This document shows, one piece after another, positions 12,801-24,800 of a stretch of 64,000 bases of DNA; the first letter of the stretch is position 1, and the number at the start of each line of letters is the position of its first letter. The notes under the pieces were generated by a model, which made no database searches, was not told where the DNA came from, and saw nothing but the letters and a program-made list of their open reading frames with translations. A program made the position numbers and the translations under genes. Source of the DNA: Corbicula japonica (taxonomy: Eukaryota > Mollusca > Bivalvia > Venerida > Cyrenidae); assembly GCA_038501625.1 (NCBI GenBank), contig JAZAYU010000201.1:806001-870000 (forward strand), given 5' to 3'.

Positions 12801-15800
12801 TTCAACAGGTCTAGGAAACGGCTGTTTTTACGGACTGTCTGTAAATTTACAGACTGTCAGTTTATTTATAGATAAATGTGTCCGTATATTTATGGACAAG
12901 GGTTGATACAAAAGTTAACAAATTTTAGAAATTCACAAACCTAAAGCATTTTTGTTAATTCTGATAGCAAAGGGCATGATATAGGGCATAAACAAGAAGA
13001 ATTGAAGTTTGTTTACACTGTTATTTCTTCTCCAACATGGTCACCAATGATTTAACAACATTTCACAACGTCATCTTAACATAATAATGATCTTTTAAAA
13101 AAGTTATGTTGATTAACAATTTTTAATACTAATTTATTTGTAGATTTTCATTCATTGTTATCCCAATGTGGTGTAGAACTAAGATTTAAACTTTTGACAA
13201 CTTTTGTAACCTCCCTTGTCCATAAATTTACAGACACATTTATCTATAAATAAACAGAAAGTCTATAAATTTACAGACAGTCCGTAAAAACAGCCGTTTC
13301 CTAGACCTGTTCAAGAAACAAAAGACTCATTTTAAAATTTACGCGTTGTTAAAAAGCATAATCGGAAACAATATGTTAAATATGATAGTAATAACTTATT
13401 TAAAATTGATTTTTATGACCAAGTTGATTTGGCGAGCGTGTATCATTTCATTGAAATTTATCAACCCCACACCAAGATTTAGTGTCTTCTTGGAATGACA
13501 AGAAGGGAAATGCAGTTTATTACACATAGGGGGCCTTATTACACAAATCTGGTATTAACTTTTGGTCAGTCTAGTAAGGTTCAGTTCTTTTTAAAGGTAA
13601 TTATGCCTCTTAAAGAAAAATGGTTGGACGAGGTGAACGTGTTATGTTTCTTCATGATGGTTTAGGCTGCGCACATAATTTCTTTGTCTTGAACAATTAG
13701 CTACGCATCTATAAAGGCTGACTTGTTGAATTCAAGATTTGGATGCGACAAAGTCAGAGTGGGTCTGTACCAGATATTGAAAAGGGCTTATTAAGCCCTT
13801 ACAAGGAATTATTTTGATTTCTGAACGTAGGCTATATAAGCTTTGGACAAGATCTGCTAAAAATTATTAAGACGCACATACGAGTGCCGTTTCGCAAGTT
13901 CGCTGGCAAAGTTAGACAGATAATAATCTATGTCTTTGGTAATTGGTCACCTGTCTCTAAATACGATAGTTTCGATATTTTGACAGCATTACATTGTGAT
14001 CCTATATGCCCATTTCGCAGAAAAAATAGATCAGTTAAAAATCTGCCAGTCTCACTTGAGGCTTGTGAACATTACATATATGTATTTACAGATAAATGGT
14101 ATTTTCTAACACCATTAGCAATGATTATGCTGGTTACGAGGCTAACACTATCAATGAAGTATCACACGATCAGTGGAATGCTGTTGAGGCAGCCAAGTCA
14201 TCCGGCGAGAATTAGTAGCGGTATTGCATGTGTTGAAATCTTTTAGTAGAGTTTTGGCTATGTATAGGTGAAGTGGTTTTGATACAATCACAGTGTTGCG
14301 TTGATTTAAAGAAGGTTCCATGAAAAGAGAACTTTAGGTTATTACAAGAGTTAAGAGTTTGCACTAGAAATTATATTATTGAGGAATTAGAGGGGGTGTC
14401 AAGTCTGTAAATGAGAGGGCCGATTATTTATCACGCATAGTCGGATACGATGACTGGGGTATTTGAACTTTTTCAGAAGTTCAAAATAGGTTTGGTCAAC
14501 ATCAAATTATTGGTTTGCATCGGAACACAATGCAAAATTGCCAAAATATGCTCTATTTACTGGAGTCTGTCTTTTAATATAATTGATGCATATGAGGAAT
14601 CATGGCATTATGAATTTGGTCTTTTGTTTCGGAAATATTATCTTTGTTTAGAATGTTAGCCATGTAATATTGATTTCAAGGGTGACATAGTAACTTTTCG
14701 AAGTTATCATTGGATTACCTCCCTTGAACTGATAAGCAACTTTTTATTTGTTTGAGATGAATTGTATATGCGCGTGATGTTTGCGCGAGTGATATTTATA
14801 TATATATTACAAAGTGAACATTTTACATGTTTATTTTATATTGCAGAAGCATCAGTGATACAAGGCGGCATCGCCTGTATTTGAGAATTTTGAAGGTAGT
14901 GGTGTACCTACTAAGGCGACATCGCCTGGATTTGATAATTAAAGTAGTGTTTTAACTGAGAGCGGCATCGCTTAAGTAAGGCGGCATCGCCTGGATTTGA
15001 TATTAATGTAGTATTTTAAGTATAAAGAGCGGCATCGCTAAAGTGAGGCGGCAACGCCTGGATTTGGTCATTTATTTATGTAGTATTTTAACTATTGAGA
15101 GCGGCATCGCTAAAGTAAGGCGGCATCGACTGGAATTGATAATGTATGTAGTATTTTAACTACTGAGAGCGGCATCGCTAAAGTTAGGCGGCATCGCCTG
15201 GATTTGATAATTTATGTAGTTTTTTAACTATTGCAAGCAGCATCGCTAAAGTAAGGCGACATTGCATGGATTTGATCATTTATGTAGTATTATAACTATA
15301 TAGAGCGGCATCGCTAAAGTAAGGCGGCATCGCCTGGATTTGATAATATATGTAGTAATTTAACTACTGAGAGCGGCATCGCTAAAGTAAGGCGGCATCG
15401 CCTGGAATTGATAATTTTTGTAGTATTTTAACTATTTAGAGCGGCATCGCTAAAGTAAGCGGCATCGCCTGGATTTGATAATTTATGTAGTTTTTTAACT
15501 ATTGCAAGCAGCATCACTAAAGTAAGGCGACATTGCATGGATTTGATCATTTATGTAGTATTATAACTGTATAGAGCGGCATCGCTAAAGTAAGGCGGCA
15601 TCGCCTGGATTTGATAATATATGTAGTATTTTGAATATTGCGAGCGGCTAAAGTAAGGCGGCATTGCCTGGAATTACATATTTAGTAGTATTTTAAATAC
15701 TGAAAGCGGCATCGCTACAAATGGGGCGATATTGTCTGTTATTTATAGAGGGTTATGAGCAAAACGAATGTAGGACATAATCCCCTACGGACAAAATCCC

Positions 15801-18800
15801 CTAGTCATACCTGGACAAAATCCCCTACATCAGTTTTCCACTGGCGGACAAAATCCCCTACTTGCATAAATCCCCTACGGACAAAATCCCCTAAGTAATA
15901 AATCCCCTACTTTATAAATAAAGTATTAAGTTTCACATCCCATACTACATACAGAATAAAGCTGATATATTAATATGGAATATGTATAAATGACATTAAC
16001 TATCTTACACATAGTACAACTGTACATTAATTATGTTTAATTATTAATCTACAGAAGAAAAATATTTAAGTTTTAATTAGTGACAAACACTTATCTAGCA
16101 TATAATTGATGATTGATAAAAAATGATGTTACATTGCAATTAAAATACCTAATAATAATTAATTGCAATCACTGAATAATTACTAAAAGGACTAATTATT
16201 TTTATGTGACAAACATTGTCTTTAGAGTGAATCATCTCACAAGAAATTGTGTATATAAATATCATACAATTCCATAATGCTTCACAATCCTCACAATGGA
16301 GGTTATCAGAAGCAACAAAGGTTCTGAAAAACTATGTCTTAATGGGTATGCCTATACAAAGAAACACTCTACAAAGTCTACTGTCAGATGGGAATGCTGC
16401 AAAAGGGGCAGCATCAAGTGTACAGGAGCACTAGTCACAGACCTAGAAGTAAGTAACCACATTCTGCTTCTTTATTTCAATCATGTTTTGCTTGTTCAAA
16501 TATTTTGTAATATATAAACAATTAAATGTTAAAGGTTTGAAATGTTTCAGCTTTATTTGTCTTTAATTTACACTAAAATACAAACTTTATCTTTTTTTTC
16601 TGCAGATAACCACGGTGAAATCTGAAAAGGACCACACCCATCCTGCAGACCACTTCGAGGTAGCATCAATGAAAGTGAAAGCGGAAATCAAAGCAAATGT
16701 TCTAAGTCAGCATTCTAATCCCAGCGCTGTAATAGCTGAAAAGATGTGCCAGTACCCTGTTCAGGTAGGTTGAGTTTATGGAGGCTATTGGAAATTGTGT
16801 GAGGCTTCACTAATTTTCACTAAGTCTGAAACTGTTGTAGTATAATTCTGGTTATAAAAAATGAATTGGTAAACTAGTATTGTAATTGTTGACTGTATTG
16901 ACTGTTTCATTTTTACTTAGGCAAACAACTATTTTTTAATTCATGACTGTGTTCAATTTGTAATAAAGTCAAACATCTTTTCATTTCTTTTTGTTGCTAA
17001 TTTATCAGTTTATCACAAGTTCTTCATGTATATGTAAACTTAATGTAAAAATATAATAAACACATTTTTTGATAATAGGTGGATTCCTGATAATTATGTG
17101 CTGATTTGCTTTTTGAGTTTTAATTAACAGTTTGTTATTATGCATAGACAATTTTCTGATGATAGGTTGATTCCTTATAATTATGTGCTTTGTGATGTGC
17201 TTTCATTTACAGTTTGAAATTGTGCATTGTATGTTTTGTTTAAACTGTTATTAAACTCTGAAATAAAATTGCAAAATTGTTGTTGTTATTGTTGTTGTAA
17301 TGATCAACCTCAAGATCACAATACACACATTGAAAATAAAATTAGAAGTAATAATATTTATTTAACTTCAGAATGCAGTAATAAATTGTAAAATCTACAC
17401 AAGACCTGTACTTGTAATGGAAACACAAGTCACAGTTAACAAATTCCTCTTTTAACCACATCAGAGTCCTTCAAGATTTTATTTATTTTAGTTTATTGTC
17501 TACATAATTCCTGCTTTTTTTATAATGAAAATCTGAAGTATTTCATGATAAACATTGTCAATAAGTACTAATTTTACTATGTAGGGGATTTTGTCCGTAG
17601 GGGATTATTTATACTAGGGGATTTTGTCCGTAGGGGATTATTTCATGTAGGGGATTTTGTCCGTTTTCTTGAAAATATACCTAGGGGATTTTGTCCGTAG
17701 GGGATTATGTCCGCATACCGAGCAAAACATGTATTATACACTGTAATTAAGATTTGTAACATTACACCCTTAATTTATTCACGTGTAAATTATGCATCTT
17801 TCATATTGTAATATTTTGATGAGTATAGTTAGTTTAACAATGAAATACATAGCATACCATATTCTTAAATTATTTGTAAACAGAACTGTTTATTTTTTCA
17901 GGCTCATAAATCTGAGATTGAAGCTTTGCCGGAAGTCTAGGCGGGAAAGGTGGAACTTCTCCCGGACCTGTTACAGACAGAATTCAAGAGCATTCATCAA
18001 GTCAGAAATACGGGAAACGGCGCGAGTACTGGTTGGAAACCCAGGAAGCAGTCATCGAGCGTGATTAATATAAGTTGGAATAACTTGTTTCACAATCGAT
18101 GTAAAACATATAAGTTTAAGCTAAACATAGAAAAAAAGTGATAAGTGGGCTTTGAACAGTGGTTTAGGGAGAAGTGATATTTTGCCTGCTAAGGCGTTTA
18201 CATTAGCTATAAATTCGTTTTTATAATTCAAAGTCATCTAGTCCAGCACCAGTTATATCAGCATTTTATGCTATTAAATGTTTCACGAAATTTACGATTT
18301 AAACACCCCAATTGATTTAAAAAAAGTAGTCTCTAATCTTTTAAAAGCACGAATTTTTTTTATCTAAACAAGTTGTTAAAAAGGAGCCTGCGACAGCAGA
18401 TATTCTATTAAATAGTTATAATCAAATTTATGTGGATTTCGATTTGAAAAGTCGGCGTATTATTTGTGCGTCATTATAGCTTTTGCTGGATCTAAGCACA
18501 GTTCTGAGTATGAGTTTGATGAAACACGAGTATATTCATAGAAAGCATTACTGAAACTAATAGATACATGAATTACTTTTGCGAGAACTAGAAACTATTT
18601 ATTTCTTGTGGGAAATACTGAAAACTTTGAACTGGGCAAATTGTGTTATTTGTGTAAAACCGAAAAACGGGCATTCTGTGGGGATGTGTAACAAACAGAT
18701 GTCATACACAATCTTATATGAACAGTGATTAAGAGCAGGTGTTCTACATATCAGTAATTTTTAAAAATATTGTTTACACTCGCTAAGATCTTTTGCATGT

Positions 18801-21800
18801 GCTAATTGTTATGGTGTAAACGACAGAATGGTTAAATGTCATGGACGCTGATTTTGTGAGTTAGCAAAAGACGGATTTATGAAAGATTCTTTACAAGAAA
18901 TAATATCTGTATCATTGTCATTGAGTCTTTTATTATGTATGTGTCCTTAGATTAAATTTGGTATAGCTGAACAGATTGGAATTTAATAAGGACAGGTTTA
19001 TTTTGCAAATTCAAGTTTGACAAACTATCTTATAATAATGTATAATCGGTATTCGAAGTTGATTTTACGGAAGTCCCCGTTCTTTAGTATTTCATTCGGT
19101 ATACCCAAGTGCTATCCTAGCGATTTTCCAAATTGAATTTGGATCTTGTGTTTTATGTTAATTAAGGTTACGAAATGGTAATCGGGGAAATATAATTTTC
19201 TGAGTTTGAGATACGAATAAGAAGAAAATTAATTTCCCTTGTTGGTAATGAAGTAATGAAGTAACCGTTAGATGGCAGTTTTCGCACGAGAGATTCGTGC
19301 TGTATATCGCAGGGTTGGCATTCAGCTTTGGGTTACCGATGTGTACACACTGATTTTTTATATATATAAAATCTGTTCAGCTAATAGCAAACGAATTCAG
19401 TTGTTCATGAACTGGTTAGTGATTTGCGGTGTCATAACATGCATTTGTTAAAGTAATTTGTACGATATTTGTTGCCAATATATGTAAGGAAATATATGTA
19501 TTGAGAAATCTATGATTTCATTGCAAATGTTATAATTAATAGAGTTCATTCGGTATACCCAAGTGCTATCCTAGCGATTTTTAAATGTTGAAATTGAATT
19601 CGGATCTTGAGTTTTATGTTAATTAAGGTTACGAAATGGTAATCAGGGAACAAAAAAGTTATACTAACAGGTATATAAAGGAGGAGGTATCTCGGAATAA
19701 CAACAAGAGCTGTCAGAGGAGACAGCATGCTCGACTATTCGAATCATTTGAAACAAATGCAATTTGAAGATTAAAACAATAACAACTATGGCCATACATT
19801 CATGTGCAATCAGGAAAAATATTAACAAGTGAATGGTAAGGGAGAAATTCATTTCAAATAACAGAAATAATTCGTAAATGTACCATAAATATTAAACTGA
19901 ATAGGGGAATAACTATGAAAATTTAATATTTCTGAATTTGTTAGAAAACTTGTTAGTAATTTTTTATTAGAGACATTTACTTTTAGTCAAATATCAATCA
20001 CTTCAGTGATGTTGCAGAAAAAGAACTGAAATAAAAATATAATGGAAGTTTGAAGTTGATACCTGAAGTATTTGCAAAGTTATCGATGAAGTGCACTTAT
20101 GTGAAAATATAAGTGAAACTAGAAATGTGTCCATGGGACACGGATGCCCCACTATGCATCATTTTCAGACACTCAAGTGCAATGATGGGAATAATACGCG
20201 ATACACCACCCTGTCATGGTGAACATTTGTGTCAAGTTTTTTTGAAATCCCTCCATTTATAATGAAGTTACAGCCCGGACAAGAAAATTTTATTTTTGGT
20301 AACAGTGACCTTGACCTTGGACCTTCAGGCTTGGGTATTGTGCGGACACACTGCCTTGTCATAGTGAACATTTGTGCAAAGTTATTTTGAAATCCCTCCA
20401 TTTATAACAAAGTAACAGCCCGGACAAGAGAATTCTATTTTTAGTAACAGTGACCTTGACCTTTGACCTACAAGCATGGGCATGGTACGTGACACACCGC
20501 CCTGTCATGGTGAACATTTGTGTCAAGTTATTTTGAAATCCCTTCATTCATAACAAAGTTACAGCCTGGACAAGAGAATTCTATTTTTAGTAACAGTGAC
20601 CTTGACCTTGGATCTACAGGCATGGGTATTGTGCGGACACACCGCCTTGTCATGTTGAACATTTGTGCCAAGATATTTTGAAATCCCTCCATTCATAACA
20701 AAGTAACAGCCTAGACAAGAAAATTCTGTTTTTAGTAACAGTGACCTTGACCATTGACCTACAGGCTTGGGCATGTACGTGACACACCGTCTTGATATGG
20801 TGAACAATTATATCAAGTTATTTAAAAATCCAATAAGAAATAACAAAGTTACAGAGCCGACACGATTTTGCAAGAAATTCTATTTTTAGTAATAGTGACC
20901 TTGACCTTGGACCTACAGGCATGGGTATTGTACGCCACACACCACCTTGTCATGGTGAACATTTGTGCCAAGTTATTTTGAAATCCCTCCATTCATAACG
21001 AAGTTAAGGGCCAACTGTATATTTTGCTTAACACAAAATGTAAGTGAAAAAGGGGCATAATTTGAAAAATATTGGAAGGAGGGTTACGGGTCTTGTTGGT
21101 TATGATGTAGATTTTGATGGTGAAAATATATTTAAAGTTTCAAGGCAATATCTCAAGTAGTTTTAAAGTTATGGGCAAAATGCATATTTTGCTTAACACA
21201 AAATATAAGAGAAAAGGGGCATAACTTGAAATATATTGACAGCAGAGTTATGGGTCTTGTTGGTAATGATGTAGAATTTGATGGTGAATATATATTCCAA
21301 GTTTCAAGTTGATATCTCAAGTAGTTTATAAGTTATGGACCAAAGTGCATATTTTCCTTAACGCAAAATTTAAGTGAAAAAGGGGCATAACTTGAAAAAT
21401 ATTTGTAGCAGGGTTATGGGTGTTGTTGGTAATGATGTAGAATTTGATGGTGAATATATATTCCAAGTTTCAAGTTGATATCATAAGTAGTTTTCAAGTA
21501 ATGGACCAAAGTGCATTTTTTGTTTAACGGACGCCGACGCCGACGCCGACACCGGGGCGAGTAGGATAGCTCCCCTATTCTTCGAATAGTCGAGCTAAAA
21601 AAGATATACTAACAGGTATATAATGGACGAGGTATCCTGGAATAATAAAAAAGCCTAACAGGTATATAAGCGACGAGGTATCCCCGAATATAAAAAAGTT
21701 ATACTAACAGGTATATAAGGGACGAGGTATCCCGGAATAACAAAAAAGTTATACTAACAGGTATACAAGGGACGAGGTATCCCGGAATAACAAAAAAGTT

Positions 21801-24800
21801 ATACTAACAGGTATATAAGCGACGGGGATCCCCGTGATTAAAAAAAATTATACTAACAGGTATATAAGCGACGAGGTATCCCGGAATAAGAAAAACGTTA
21901 TAATAACAGGTATATAAGTGACGAGGTATCCCCGAGTATAAAAAAGTTATACTTACAGGTATATAAGCGACGAGGTATCCCGGAATAACAAAAATAAGTT
22001 ATACTAACAGGTATATAAGCGACGAGGTATCCCCGAGTATAAAAAAGTTATACTAACAGGTATATAAGCGACGAGGTATCCCGGAATAACAAAAAGAAGT
22101 TATACTAACAGGTATATAATCGACGTGGTATCCCGGAATAACAAAAAAGTTATACTAACAGGTATATAAGCGACGAGGTATCCCCGAATATCGTTGGGTG
22201 AATCTGAAGCAGCTGGTTGTTGGCAAAGCTCCTGTAAGAAATACATGTTAACTTTATACAATTTTTGTTCCAATACTAGTATTATAAAAGAGTTCATGTA
22301 CAAAGTGTAAAACATTCGGATATTGGGCATGGAAAAGTTTAGCGCAGGGTTTGAAATCTCGCACTAACCAGAGTGCGGAATTCGCAAAAATTTACCCAAG
22401 CGAAATAATATGATACCACAGTATCATAAAAGGCAAACGTTTAAATTTAGCAGTAATCGGAACCTGAATGAGTCATTCTTATTCAACAGTCAGTCTGATA
22501 GCTCGGTAAAACAGATCCTTGATAAGCCTATATGTAATACCCTGATCTTATAAACTAGATTATCTAGACGCTCTGATACAAATTAGTGTCACGATACAGA
22601 TCAGTGCGTTTGGCTGATTGAGAGACTACGGATCCAGCGGATACCTTTCACTTTATTACAAAATTACCCAACTGAACAACCTCAAAACCGTTTCTTTTTT
22701 CTGGACTTTTAAAAAAAAATCTCATCTTCATTTTCAAACAACAAACTTAAAAATTTAGTGTCTTTCGTTTACTTTTTGGTTCAATATTTTAAATTCGAAA
22801 TTAAATATTATTTTGAACTTTAATTTTTTTATTGGACTATCTGGATATGAAATTATTCTGTATTCTAAATATTAATGCCTGAATATTTGGAATCAAACTC
22901 GAGATTAGATTTGAGATTAAGTTCTATAGTTTAACTATCTAAGGTCTATTCTCATTTTCGATCCCAAATATTTAGGCATTGACAAAGGTAGTTAATGAAA
23001 ATTCACCTAAACAAAGTGCACACTTTCTTTAAGAACATAGTACAAAATCGATCTCATTGATGACAGATCTAACAAAATGTAAGGTAGCGGTTTTCGGGAG
23101 ATGAGTTTGATCAGATTGTATGTATAATGTTACATTAATGTTATTATATACTTTGTTCTAAAAATGAACGTTTCATTTAAACGTATGATTGTATTTCAAA
23201 TCAATAGATACATGTAAATTATTCGCTAAAGAAAACTTGTTCGAAACAAGTTTATTTTATTGAATACGACCTTCAGTCAAAATTTATAGTCACTCGATCT
23301 AATAGTTGATCAAATACGATAACGTAAAGGGAATTTATACGATACCTCCATAAACCAAATTCCTTTATTATAAATCAAGATTAGACTGAATTTGTTTCAT
23401 TTAAGTATAAAATTACTCTTAGCGATCATAGAGATAATTATGACTTAAACGAACATGTATACTTACGCCATTCTAAGGTTTGGTCCATCTACGAAATAGT
23501 TTGGAAGCCAGTATAGTAAGTTATCCATCATTGCTCTGAAATAAAAATATATAATCAGTAAAAAGCAATGCTTCTGATGACGACATTTTAAGTTAATTAA
23601 TGCTTATTAAATACCGAATTTATCATGTACCCAAGATCATAAAACTAAATCTAAAGCATCTGATTGGCTAAAAAGCCGACTGATCGCCGTTTCAGCCATT
23701 CAGATGCTTGTGATTTGAGACTGGTCTCCAATCTTAGTCTTTTGATCGTGGACCCTCGTCTCCTTCCATCAGTCCGCATGTCGTCGGTTCGACCAGGGAG
23801 TGCAACATTTTTTCTTCATATTGTATTAAATACGGAATGCCTTGTTTATTGGGTACAATGTTATTTCGCTGTATCATAAAAATAAACAAAAACAGGCCGA
23901 ATGTGAAGGTATATCAAAATAAGTTTGTTTAAATCAATGAAAACACGACGAATCTATTTGTGAAAATGTTAAATGTTCATTTAAAAAAGATAATTCCGAC
24001 CACGGCAAAATAATGTGTTCAAGTTGGCTTGAAGTGATAAGTGATGGGCGAGAGATATTAAGATAATTCAGAGAACAAAAAGCTGGTCAGGACAACTTAA
24101 AATTCATCACACTTATAGACAAATGTTTGTGTAATGTTGAAACGTGTTTGTCAGATATGCGTACATGTATTGAATCGTTGCAGGCCATCTCCAGCCCTGG
24201 TGGTTGTCTGTACTCAGGGAGATCCGGTTTCCTGCCAAGTTCCTGAAATAAAAGTAGACACTCATATTCTACTTTTATACTTATAATATCGTTTTAGTGT
24301 ATCAAAGTGTTTTCTTGTTGTTCGGGTCGACTCTGTTTGCAAGAAAGATATTCGTCGTATATTTGATAAATAGCACCAAGGTACTATAATGCGCCTCCCC
24401 CCCCCCTTCCCGCTTGTGCATATTTGGGCGTACACCAGATATAAGATTTTTTTATCTTTCCGATAAAAAACGAAGTGGATTTCTGGACGATTCCAAATAC
24501 ATTTTACTACCTATATTTGCAAAAATAGTGTAAGAATTTTGAAATTCGCACCATAAATAACAAATCTGCTGTCTAAAGTTGCTAATTTTATTCTTACGGA
24601 AGCAGGTATTTTGAATTGTAACCATAAAATGTCCGCCGTTCCGTTCTGTGCTAATTTTCAAAGTGTCATTGCAATGACAACGTTTCCTGTATTCCGCACT
24701 TGTTTTAATTATAATCTATGGGTAAGCAAATGATCCATAGATTTACGAAAACTTATATACTACTACTTTTACGATATAATTCTGTAAATCCCACCAAGAA

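Larger units (their letters stand above)
11571..19650 (+). mobile_element. DIRS-order tyrosine-recombinase retrotransposon with split direct repeats (PAT/Ngaro type), decayed
   Basis: Termini have the layout A1-coding-B1-A2-B2. A1 (11571-11733) matches A2 (19190-19360); B1 (19091-19189) matches B2 (19545-19650). The B1/A2 junction joins a B end directly to an A start. Plus-strand remnants occur in order: a Gag-like zinc knuckle, reverse transcriptase/RNase H, then a tyrosine recombinase, all with stops and frameshifts. Removing the nested MITE and MULE leaves about 5.6 kb, a normal size for this order. Flanks rejoin as a continuous 50-bp array monomer (CGGAATAA/CAAAAAAGTT) with no target duplication, as expected for recombinase integration. 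Confidence 0.9.

Noticed and set aside
20165..20807. Several 60-80-codon minus-strand open frames with similar sequence
   Set aside because: They are translations of the tandem modules inside the 19.7-21.6 kb repeat.
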